A DNA stretch of 64,000 nt from Lathyrus oleraceus (taxonomy: Eukaryota; Streptophyta; Magnoliopsida; Fabales; Fabaceae). Positions within the stretch are counted from its first letter, which is position 1; each line of letters begins with the position of its first letter. Shown here one piece after another: positions 25,749 through 35,528 of the stretch. The position numbers and the translations under genes are program-made. The DNA lies in assembly GCF_024323335.1 (NCBI RefSeq), contig NC_066581.1, positions 38,974,199 to 39,038,198 on the forward strand, written 5' to 3'. The notes under the pieces were generated by a model. That model was not told the origin of the DNA and searched no databases. It saw nothing but the letters and a program-made list of their open reading frames with translations.

Positions 25749-25966
25749 TGTAGGATTAAGCGCTTACCACTGAGCTAAAAGCAATTGCTGTTAGTGAGGG
25801 TGCAACTTTATTTCCTTATAGTATGAGGCCTCAGGGGCTTCACCTAAAGCGAGGTTTTTAAGCTCCCTCTAAGCGCCATGGGTTGGGATGTTAAGCCCAT
25901 TCGAATCCCTAAGGGTGACGCTGGATTTATTTATCCAACAATCTCCCCCCCAGTGTCAGCCGGGGG

Positions 25967-25977
25967 GATTTGAACCC
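25967..25977 (-). promoter_or_regulatory. B-box-like element in TRIM interior
   Basis: GGTTCAAATCC on the minus strand fits the tRNA B-box consensus GGTTCRANYCC. It lies about 41 bases downstream of the A-box-like motif in the 5' LTR. Function is inferred only. Confidence 0.5.
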
Positions 25978-26017
25978 ATGACCATGCTCTGATACCACTT
26001 GTAGGATTAAGTGCTTA

Positions 26018-26028
26018 CCACTGAGCTA
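26018..26028 (-). promoter_or_regulatory. A-box-like element in TRIM 5' LTR
   Basis: TAGCTCAGTGG on the minus strand fits the tRNA A-box consensus TRGCNNARYGG, in the longer tRNA D-arm-like context TTAGCTCAGTGGTAAGC. The 3' LTR has the same motif but no B-box after it. Confidence 0.5.
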
Positions 26029-26191
26029 AAAGAAATTGCTGCTAGTGAGGGTGCAACTTTATTTCTTTATAGTATGAGCCCTCAGGGGCTGCACCTAAAG
26101 CGAGGTTTGTAAGCTCCCTCTAAGCGTCATGGGTTGGGATGTTAAGCCCATTCGAATACCTAAGGGTGACGCTGGATTTATTTATCCAACA

Positions 26192-27138
26192 TATGTTTCC
26201 AGTGTGTTACCATCGGTCACACTTTACTACAAAAACATGAACATCACACCATATAGTGGGCCAATAAAGGCATGCTTGAAGAATTTTAGCACAAGTGACA
26301 TGTTTGCTTGCCCTCCATAGGGAGTGATGTGGCAATGGGTCATGATATAAATCTCCTCATCAGGAACACATCGACGGAAAATACTATTGTCTCCTCTTTT
26401 GAAAAGTAGAGGGTCATTCAGTAGTATTGTTTCAGATCATGAAGAATTTCTTCTTCTGCTGATAGGTCATATCTAGAGGCAAGACTCCGATCAATAGGTA
26501 GTTGACGAGGTTAGGATATTAAGGTATCGTAGTTTGTGTAATCACGACTTCTTCCTCTATTTCATTAGTGTGATTCACAATGTCATCCACGAGATTAGCA
26601 TCGCACGGTGCTTCAGCTTGCAAGAACACAATCTGATTTTCATTTGGGAAAGAATCATCCAAGGGTAGTTCCTCTCTTTTGTTTTTGCTAAGTCTGGATA
26701 GGTGGTCTGCGACCATATTCTTTATTCCCTTCTTGTCTCTTATCTCTAAGTCAAATTCTTGAAGATGTAATATCTACCGAATTAGCCTTGGCTTTGCATT
26801 TTTTTACTAAGCAGGTATCTTATGGCCACATGATCGGTGTATATGATGATCTTTGATCCTGCTAAGTAAGATCGGAATTTTTCAATGCCAAATACTATTT
26901 CTAGAAGCTCTTTTTCAATAGTGGCATAATTAATTTGAGCTTCGTCAAGGGTCGTGCTTACGTAGTATATTGCATGCCGTTTCTTATCCTCCTGATGTCC
27001 TAGTATTGCACCCACAACATAATCACTAGCATCAAACATTATCTCAAATAGGAGACTCCAATCTAGAGGTTTCATGATAGGAGATAAGATTAGTGCTTGT
27101 TTCAACAGTTGAAGGTACGCATTTCCTAAATCACACAA
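26192..27138 (-). pseudogene. Athila-like RNase H - integrase zinc-finger remnant
   Basis: From 27138 downward: RNase H (DWSLLFEIMFDASDYVVGAI, then QINYATIEKELLEIVFGIEK and IIIYTDHVAIRYLLSKK) in an open frame to 26782, a frameshift, then NMVADHLSRL at the RNase H end and a linker (26519-26716 open). The integrase HHCC finger follows in mixed frames (RCVPDEEI, CHITPYGG, KILQACLYWP, KCDRW). FDASDY and YTDH carry RNase H active-site acids. The order and blocks match Athila-lineage pol. Reverse transcriptase and gag are absent; the fragment joins an oppositely oriented fragment near 27140. Confidence 0.8.
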
Positions 27139-27145
27139 GGTTTGG

Positions 27146-27329
27146 AGTTACAAGGGAACTCATAAGTTATAAAGGTACGTCTTCCCTAAATATCATTATG
27201 GAAAGCTTGCTTAGGAAATACAATGTGAAGCACAAGATTTCCACCCCATAACACCCTCAAACAAGTGGGTAGGAGAAAGTCTCTATCAGGAAAATCAAGA
27301 AAATTCTAGAAAATATTGTGAGTGCCTCC
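27146..27329 (+). pseudogene. Second Athila-like integrase fragment, opposite strand
   Basis: Plus-strand translation FGVTRELISYKGTSSLNIIM, ESLLRKYNVKHKISTP, then HPQTSG and KKILENIVS matches the C-terminal half of an Athila integrase core (equivalent of ISDGGTHF and HPQTSGQVEVSNREI). One frame change and stops. It ends at the Ogre B LTR at 27330, at nearly the same codon at which the minus-strand copy is cut by Ogre C. Confidence 0.7.
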
Positions 27330-28540
27330 TGTAGCGGGGTATTCGTTACCTTATGATTTATTGGCTAAATCAAAAGTAAGCATACAATTCAATTCGCCAC
27401 CGCACTTTTATTTATCCAAAGGAAAGGTTAGAAAGCGAACAAAAACCGAGAAGTTTTATCAAATCAAAAAAACTAATAAAAATGTCAGAGATCTGGGTAA
27501 GGGGGTTAGTTATGCAATGGGAAGGTTTTAAGCACTCAAAACATCCTTAGTACTCTAAGGGAGCCCTTTTTGCAAAGTGTATTGTAGGTTGGTATTTTTG
27601 GAAATATTTGTGCAAACAAGATTGGGGAAATGAGAAAAGAATATACATATTATTTACAATTTGTTGTTTGAATGGATAAATCCATTGCCTACGTACCATC
27701 ACAAAGATAGGATCAAAACCTCGTAGTTCGAGGTAAAAATCTCAAAATATGGGTGAATTGATTTGATCAAAAACCTTAAGGTCTTTTGTTATCAAAGTGA
27801 GAAAACTCATCCTAAACCAACAATCCACCATGTGAGGAGAGCTTCAACATACTAGTGAGGGATCCACCCTATGATAAGTATGGAAGACTTATAGTCCAAT
27901 CACTAAGGATAAAGTTAGGTTTACATCAACCACTATGATAACTCAAACCTAATGACTAATGTTTATGAAAAAGGTTTTAACGAAGGTGGGCATTGGAACC
28001 ACAAAAATAACTTGAAGTGAGTTGTATTTACAAATTAGAAGTATTCACAAAATGAGGTCAAAGTTGACTTAAGGTTCATTTAAAATAAGTATTAATGAAA
28101 AAAAGTTTGAAAAATCAAAGGCATATAGTCTAGGTTTCTAGTTTTGAAAATATTGTCAATGTTTGCACAAAATGAGTTTGGCTTGGGTTAGAGTGGAGAG
28201 AAGAAGAGAAGGGCTAGTCCTAAACATGCAAAGATGAGAGAAGAGATAAAACCCTTGGAGTTCCTTTCTTGAGATCATAAAGATGATTCAAGATGCTCCT
28301 TTCCTTTGGACTTAGCAATTAACTCAAGCAATCAAACAAATATTCAATCAAGCTCCTAGGATCTTCCAATTGGACTTGTCTCTCTTAACTCGGATGCCCA
28401 TGACAATGGTCCTTCTCACTATCTCAAGTTTGGAATCCCTATCACACAAGAACAAACAATCAAAAAGTTCACAATGCAATAAGAGGAATGGACAAAGAGT
28501 GAGTTTAGATTAGGGGTCCTTTCAAGTCAACTTCAAGATT

Positions 28541-28617
28541 AAGCATTCTAAAGGCATGAGACCTAGTTGCTCTTCAATCAATTTAGCATTCTAAAGGCAT
28601 GAGGCCTAGTTGCTCTT
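28541..28617. repeat. Tandem duplication in Ogre B LTR
   Basis: Two copies of TAGCATTCTAAAGGCATGAG followed by CCTAGTTGCTCTT; the inverted equivalent is at 1873-1960. Confidence 0.75.
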
Positions 28618-30635
28618 GAACTCATTTAAGCATAAGTGAAGTCCTAATTCTAAGTCCTTTCTCCTTTTTGCACTGGGTTCACCTAAACAATCACAAAACA
28701 AACACAAAGCAACAATATATTTATTCACAATAATGAGCTCAAGTGAGCAAAGGGAATAGGCAATATGAATAAATGAGCAAGAAATTAAATTGCATTAAAG
28801 TAAATTTCAAGAATTAAATGCTTGAATTAAAAGTTAGTAATTAGTAGTTAATGTTAGTGTGCCATAAGGCAATTTAGGGCTATGTTAAGCAATCGTAAGT
28901 GGACTAATGTAGTAGTCACACCTATCTGAGGCCGGTCAATAAAACTATAGGCAAATAAACACAAGTTAGAGATCTTGACTAGTAAGACAAGCTCCTACAA
29001 CTTGCCATGCCAAAAGAAAAGAAGAAAGACCTTGTATGGATTTCAGGTTTTTTGCTTGACCAAGAAGCAACCTATCTTGGACACAAAGCAACTCACTTGA
29101 TCTTTGATCAAGTTGAGTTTGATTTGGATCAAGGAAGGTTAAGCCTCCCATATGTCAAGGCTAACCACAAATCATTAACTCATTGGTCAAAATAAAAAGA
29201 AGAAAATGAAAATGAAAATGAAATTAAATTAAATGACATAATCAAAACACAATGATCAAATGTGAATGGAAATCATCATCAATCATTGGTAAACAGAAGT
29301 GAAATGAAGATTAGAAGTCAAGAAAGGTCAAACATATTTTTGGTATTTTTTGGAACTAAAATAAAGCATAAAATAAAATGAACAAAGTAAGGTCAAACTT
29401 CAAATTCAATTCAAATCAACTTGAATAAGTCCAATTGAATTATCATAAGTCTAACATGGTCAAACAAAGTTTGGCAAATTTTCTCAACATTTTTTGAAAA
29501 CATAAACTATTTTTTAAACAATTAAAAATAAAGAAAAATAACACAAATGAACTAAAATCTCAAATAAATCTCAAATCAATTAAGAAAATGATGAGAATAT
29601 TTTTCATAGACTTATCATCATCCACATGTGTTAAGAAAATATTTTTGGAATTTTTGGATATCAAAAACTAATTAAAATGAATTAAAAACTATTAAAAACA
29701 AAATAGTTCACAAAAAATATTAAATGGAATCACAAAAATAATTAAAAGTCAGATTATGAAACTAGATTTTAAAAGAAAAATGTTGCAATTGGTCCCACAT
29801 TTTTGTGATTCCAAATAAAAGAGTTATGAATTTTTGAAAATAAAGGAAATAAAAGAAAAATAAAATAGAAATGAGAAAATAGAAAATTAGGAAGCGTTTG
29901 ATCCAGTTCATTAAATGACGTGGACAACATCAAGGGCTCAGAGGCGTGCTTCCACCATGTACATGAGTCAAGCGCGAAACATAATGGATTTAAAAAAGTC
30001 AAATAGAACAAAGGCTGAGATCAGATCGTGCCAATTAGATCCAAAGGCCAAGGAGGTTCCACGTGGGGACGGTGGTGGAAACCACCGTCTTCTCCGGTGA
30101 GCCAACAGAAACCGGCCACCAGTTGCAGGTTTTCAAACCTCAACTAAAATACACGTGCTTTATAGAAAAATGAAGTTAGGGTGATGTACATCACCCCTGT
30201 AACCTTGGATTATCCTCAAGATCTCTATGGAGTGAGAAATCTGAGATGGAAAATCCAAGTGTTCAATCTGAAATGCATCAATTCACAAAATCAAAGCCAC
30301 CATTGGCTTGCCTCTCACATGAGGACTTTAGAGAAATAAATAAACACAAGCAAATCACAATATATGATGAGATATGGATCAAAACAGTTGAGCAATGAAC
30401 CTTTGAAATGCAGCTTTAAACAACACGATCTGCTCCAATTCTTACTTGCAGTTTGATCTTGAGGTATGATGTGAATGCAAGGGTAAGGAATTAGTATTGA
30501 AGATCAACTGATTTTGTTGAAATTCAAACTTGAAATGAGAAATTAAAAATGAGAATTCTTTTGGTATGGTTGGGTTTCCAATTCTGCAGAGCTTCAGGTT
30601 GATTCAAGGGTGAAATTTGAATGAGGAAAGGCATG

Positions 30636-30643
30636 TATTTATA
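30636..30643 (-). promoter_or_regulatory. TATA box of Ogre B LTR
   Basis: TATAAATA in the context CAGCTATAAATACATGC on the minus strand, about 1.5 kb inside the LTR; same position as in Ogre C. Confidence 0.6.
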
Positions 30644-32148
30644 GCTGAGATCCAAGCAATGATGTGCCAAACTCGTGTGCATGAAGCTTTGGATCCTCCA
30701 TGCATGGGCCTGTACAGGATCATGTGAGGCCCAAAAGCTGATGGAAATGAATGTTAAGCTCATAACAAATGGAATTGGACGTGCAATTTGCATTGCAATT
30801 GCTTGTGCATGAAGATTCAATGTGCATTTCATCTTTGGGCCTAAATGTTCCCCTCTTCGGACATCATACATAAAAAATCCAAACATAGGCATGTGAATAA
30901 TGGTTGGAAAGGTCTTGACATAAGGAACAAAAGTTATGTTGGGCAAAAATCCATTTGGAGTTTGGAAAATTGTGAAAACTGGCCATGAAGTTTGAGGTAC
31001 AAAACATGCCTTTGAAAAATTTGCCACAAATTACCAACTTCAAACCCTTCTGTTTCTATGATGCAAGCCTAAAATTGAAAAACCTCCAACATCAAAGTTA
31101 TAGATCTTTTCAATATGATCAATTTGGACTTAAAGTTTCAATTATTTGGATTTTTGATGAGAAAGTTATGGGCACTTGAAGTTGAACTTTTTCAAGATTC
31201 AATGGCTTTGGTCCAAAGTGACCTATAATGTTTTGCATTATCACATGTGTTTATTTTAGGATTATGAAATTTTGTCCAAAATAAAATTTAAATTAGACAT
31301 CTTAAGATTTCCAATGCAATTTGTCTCACCTCAAAATCATAAAAAATGAAGAAGTTAGGTCCTTGGGAAGTTGACCCAAAATTAGAGTTTCAGTCAAAAT
31401 GACTTATAATGTTTTGAAATGAATGATGACGTTAAAAGTTTCAAATGTATTTTTTCTCTTAAGAACATCTATAAGAACATTTTTTCTCTTAGGGTCATCT
31501 TCATTTGACAAACACATCAAAAGTTAGGTCTCAGTGGATTTCAATTTGGTCAGATGATTTGACTGGTCAACTTCTCAAGTCCAAACTTCAAATCTTGAGG
31601 AATAAATGATTGAGGGCACTCACATAAGCTCATATATGCATAAAATGATGAATGAAAGAACTTCCCTTGATTGTATTTGACCATAGGTTGAGGTTGCTTC
31701 ATGAGCAAGGCATAGTCAATGCATAGTTGAATTAGGGTTTCCTTGGGAAACAATCCTCAAGCCCTTTGGTTTATCTGATCAAATTGACAAATTGAGATAC
31801 TTGGGAGGCATATATGATGATTGAGAGCTTTGGGAACCATTGTCATGCTTGCTTTCATCTTCATCTGGCCACTTCATTGAGCATAGGGGCCACCTAGGAG
31901 CAAGGGATCTCATGACTGCTTAAGCTTCAAAACAAAAGATGTTAGTGACATATTTTTGTGCTTTTGGTTAGTAAACAAAATAAGAAAAGCAATAATATAC
32001 AATTCAAGCATGCTTGGTGGTCTCAAACCAAATCACACAAGTCCCAACCCTAGGGTAAAAGAGCCAAGATGCTATGATCCTTGAGGTAACGAAATGAGCA
32101 ATGATATGATGCCATGAGGGATCTTAGGATCAAAATTAGGGTCTTACA

Positions 32149-32344
32149 GATGCCCCTGTTTAAGTTCATTCTAGCCGGAGATATGAAGGTTAAAATCTTC
32201 GTCTCGACGAGGTAGAATGGGCTTAAATAATAACAAAGACACGAATTTTGGTCCCTAAGAGACCTCATGATGCAAATGTATGCATGCAAAAGTTAATACT
32301 TTGTGGGGAAATATGGCCACCAAGGAAAAGGAATCAGAGAGAGA
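32149..32344 (-). mobile_element. Ogre B polypurine tract and end of 3' UTR
   Basis: Polypurine tract AACAGGGGCATC at 32149-32160 primes plus-strand synthesis. The UTR stretch that follows is homologous to the matching part of Ogre A (41140 onward) and is interrupted at 32349 by chromovirus E; it continues at 60146. Confidence 0.88.
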
Positions 32345-32349
32345 CTAAA
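32345..32349. other. Target duplication CTAAA of element E, left copy
   Basis: Matches 60141-60145; both lie in Ogre B 3' UTR sequence. Confidence 0.92.
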
Positions 32350-34466
32350 TGCAACACCCTTCTAAATACCCAAATATTTAATTAAAATAATAACATATCA
32401 ATCAGAGTAATTATGCCCCGAAGGGTGTCACACAATCAATTCACAACAATTATCAAAATATCCTGTCATGCTCCTTTATTAAATCAAAATAAGACTCTTT
32501 TGCATAATTCGCAGCGGATACAAAACATCGACATTCAAATCATGTACTACATTACATGTAAAATTGATCAACAACTAAATTAAAACATAGTCAAACATCC
32601 CCTCCCGATGTTACATCTACCAGAGCATGACCCACTAAGGACGACACTAGACTCCATAGCACTAGCTTCTACTCAACTCACTGCTCGTTACCTGAAAAAT
32701 AGTTGTAAGGGTGAGTTCCTCAATCAATATAATAAGCATTATAGAACAACATGTAATGCTAAGTAAATAACACATCAATTCACCCTAATCAGACTACGCA
32801 CTCAGCAACGGCAATATCCGTTCAAACATCATATTCAACAGTAACATATAGGATATGTATAATCTCAACCATACTCAACATCCACAACACAACACATAAC
32901 ACACATATAATACTGGAATACATCCATTCATATTATATGCCATACATTCATTATGAAATGAGACTCCACACATGCGGTACCGACTATTCTTGAACATACA
33001 GTTCAAGCTCACCGATCAAATCCAGATACGGCTACTGAGCTCACTAGTCCCACTCATTTGAGATCTAATGACTCACTCACCAATTCCTCACCATGGGAAT
33101 TAGCTACAGCCCTGAAGGCTAGACTATGCAAGCTAATCATCTAGCATGCAAACATCAACAACAAATCCACAATGATTCACTCACTAATTCCTCACCATGG
33201 GAATTAGCTACAGCCCCAAAGGCTAGAATATGCATGCTAATCACCTAGCAATGCAACAACGACAGCAACAATTCAATAATAGACATAAGCTCACACTCTA
33301 AGCCATAAAACAGTCTATTCACAATGCATACATAACTGATACATTCACAGCATCATGCTTATCATCACACATTATTAATACATTTTATCACAAAAGCATA
33401 TCACATCATGCCACATAATCAAATACAGTATTAGCACATTCTACTAATACCTATACTACTCAAAACAACGGGAAATGATCCCTGCTACATCTTACATCAG
33501 CTAAGTACATCACTCAGCCTAACAACCAAAAACTGCACAACAACCGCACAGAAAAATCACAATTCTGCCCATACGCGTATTGCCTATGCCCATACGCGTA
33601 TTGCCCAAACCTGACCAAGTCCATACGCGTACTGCCCACTTTCATACGCGTATTGCGCATTTCCTCGCCCAACCCATACGCGTATCACCTGTCTCATACG
33701 CGTATGCTACGCGTAACAATCCCCCATTACGCGTACCAACAGAGACCAATTTACGTTCAAACTATCGTCTTCCTCATCCATACGCGTAAGGCTTCCTCCA
33801 TACGTGTACCAGCCATCTCATACGCGTATTGCCTAGTGCCATACGCGTATGACCAGAAACCAGAACTATCAGATCTGCAATGGCTTTCTCTGCTACGGGA
33901 TCTATCCAATTTACCCTTCCACAGTCCAAATTTCACACAATATTACACATAACTCATTCATCTCATCTAACACGAATCATACATTTTCGATTTCACAAAT
34001 TGTTAACCTTTCTACCTCTAATTCCTACGAATTTCTCATCAATCATCACCCAAATTCGTTCATCAAATATTCTACCATTTTCAGCATGCATCAATCAAAT
34101 CAGAGGTAAAATAATAGTTTCTTACTACCCAGTACATATCATCCCATAATACCCGTTAATCGATGATAAACTCCCCTTACCTGAGTTAATCCGGCAGTCT
34201 CTGAGCTCCAAACTTTCCTTTCCTTCAACCTTCATTCTCTGGCTTTTTGCCCTTTTCCCTTTTCTGCCTCTTTTTCCCTTTTCACGTGAAAATAACCTTT
34301 TTTCCAAAAATGAGATTTTTCTCAATTCCAATTTATATATATTTTCCGAATAATAATAATAATCCAAAAACATAATAATAATAAAATTTCCAATTATTTA
34401 ATTAAATTAATAAATAAATTATTAACCCAATTTAAATAATTATTTTATTATTATCGGGGTGTTACA
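32350..34466 (-). repeat. Element E 3' LTR
   Basis: 2117 bp, same length as the 5' LTR. On the minus strand it starts TGTAACACCCCG. Its final base pairs read GGGTGTTGCA because of one transition (TGCAACACCC on the plus strand), against TGTTACA in the 5' LTR. Confidence 0.93.
33562..33851. repeat. Cluster of CATACGCGTATTGCC motifs, 3' LTR of E
   Basis: Twelve irregularly spaced (about 13-30 bp) copies of the palindrome ATACGCGTAT or its half forms (TACGCGTA). One copy has ACGTGT in place of ACGCGT. The same cluster in the 5' LTR (59243-59525) has its own single CpG transition at a different copy. Confidence 0.9.
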
Positions 34467-34480
34467 ACTCTCCCCCACTA
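34467..34480 (-). other. Polypurine tract of element E
   Basis: AGTGGGGGAGAGT on the minus strand directly before the 3' LTR start TGTAACACC. Confidence 0.85.
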
Positions 34481-34508
34481 AAAGAGTTTTCGTCCTCGAA
34501 AACATACC

Positions 34509-35528
34509 TCAAGCGAACAACTCTGGGTAAGACTCCTTCATCTTACTCTCCAGTTCCCAAGTCACGTTGCCACCTGCTGGTCCTCCCCAAACTACCTTCA
34601 CCAAGGCAATCTCTTTACCCCGCAACTGCTTCAACTCTCGATCCTCGATCCTCATAGGTGATGTTTCCACAGTCAGGTTATCTCTCACCTGTACATCATC
34701 TACTTGGACTACATGCGACGGATCATGAATGTACCTCCTCAACTGAGACACATGAAAAACCTCATGCAAATTCGCAAGCGACGGCGGTAAAGCGACACGA
34801 TAGGCTACCTCTCCTATCCTCTCCAAAATCTGATAAGGACCAATAAATCGAGGTGTCAACTTCTTCGATTTCAAAGCTCGACCAACACCAGTTATCGGAG
34901 TAACACGAAGAAACACATGATCTCCCTCTTGGAACTCAAGTGACTTCCTCCTCTTATCATGATAACTCTTCTGACGACTCTGAGCAATTCTCATCTTCTC
35001 CTAAATCATCTTAATCCTTTCCGTAGTTTGTTGAACAATCTCCGGTCCAACCACAACACTCTCACCGGACTCATACCAACATAAAGGTGTCCGACATCTC
35101 CTACCATACAAAGCTTCAAACGGTGCCATACCAATGCTCGAATGAAAACTATTGTTGTAGGTAAACTCAATCAAAGGCAAATAACAATCCCAAGCACCTC
35201 CCTTTTCCAAAACACAAGCTCTCAAAAGATCCTCTAATGACTGAATCGTCCTCTCAGTCTGACCATCAGTCTGCGGATGATATGCAGAACTCAATCTCAG
35301 CTTAGTCCCCAAAGCCTTCTGCAAACCTTCCCAAAACTTCGATGTAAATCTAGGATCTCTGTCCGAAACAATACTCGACGGAATACCATGCAAACTTACA
35401 ATCTTCTCAATATACAACTCGGCTAATCTCTCTAACGGATAATCCATTCTGATCGGAATGAAATGAGCCGACTTCGTCAATCTATCAACAATTACCCATA
35501 TAGCCTCAAAATTCTTACTTGTCCTCGG
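34509..35528 (-). pseudogene. Element E pol, C-terminal part: integrase core to chromodomain
   Basis: This continues the frame interrupted at 54543. It holds the rest of the integrase core (IVDRLTKSAHFIPIR; second D in SDRDPRF at 35361-35363; E in QTDGQTERT at 35253-35255, a D-35-E spacing), then KGGAWDCYLPLIEFTYNNSF, a GPY-type stretch (RFIGPYQILERIGEVAYRV) and a chromodomain tail (RGKEIALVKVVWGG, TWELESKMKESYPELF). A TAG at 35001-35003 (probably from CAG) stops the frame before the GPY module. The stop codon of the polyprotein is at 34509. Confidence 0.9.
35524..35528. other. Target duplication CTCGG of Ogre A, left copy
   Basis: Matches 54543-54547. Removing Ogre A and one copy restores the integrase frame of E, which confirms the insertion boundaries. 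Confidence 0.95.

Larger units (their letters stand above)
25749..26191 (-). mobile_element. TRIM: 443-bp terminal-repeat retrotransposon in miniature
   Basis: Two 192-bp LTRs (25749-25940 and 26000-26191) start TGTTGGATAAATAAATCC and end TTAATCCTACA on the minus strand. They flank a 59-bp interior holding only a PBS (TGGTATCAGAGC, 25988-25999 region) and a polypurine tract (TGGGGGGGAGAT, next to 25940). Five-base duplications TATGT flank it. It has no coding capacity, so it was mobilised in trans. LTRs differ at about 9 of 192 positions, so it is not recent. A TAGCTCAGTGG box in the LTR and a GGTTCAAATCC box in the interior resemble tRNA pol III promoter boxes. Confidence 0.93.
27330..32148 (-). 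mobile_element. Ogre B 3' LTR (4819 bp)
   Basis: Runs on the minus strand from TGTAAGACCCTAATTTTG (32148) to AATACCCCGCTACA (27330). The polypurine tract AACAGGGGCATC abuts it at 32149, which marks it as the 3' LTR of a minus-strand element. Its lower half is the inverted counterpart of 1-3158. The other LTR lies beyond the right edge of the window, so LTR age and target duplication cannot be judged. No coding content is supported. Confidence 0.92.

Noticed and set aside
25960..26040. A genuine tRNA gene
   Set aside because: A- and B-box-like motifs are present, but they straddle an LTR/PBS boundary of a TRIM and I cannot form a convincing acceptor or anticodon stem by eye.
33562..33851. CRISPR-like spaced repeat
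   Set aside because: Plant nuclear LTR, short palindromic motif, irregular spacers that are themselves conserved between the two LTRs.
33580..34149. Frames of 69-99 codons in the E LTR (also 59254-59823)
   Set aside because: They are translations of the ATACGCGTAT cluster and AT-rich LTR; conserved only because the LTRs are near-identical.
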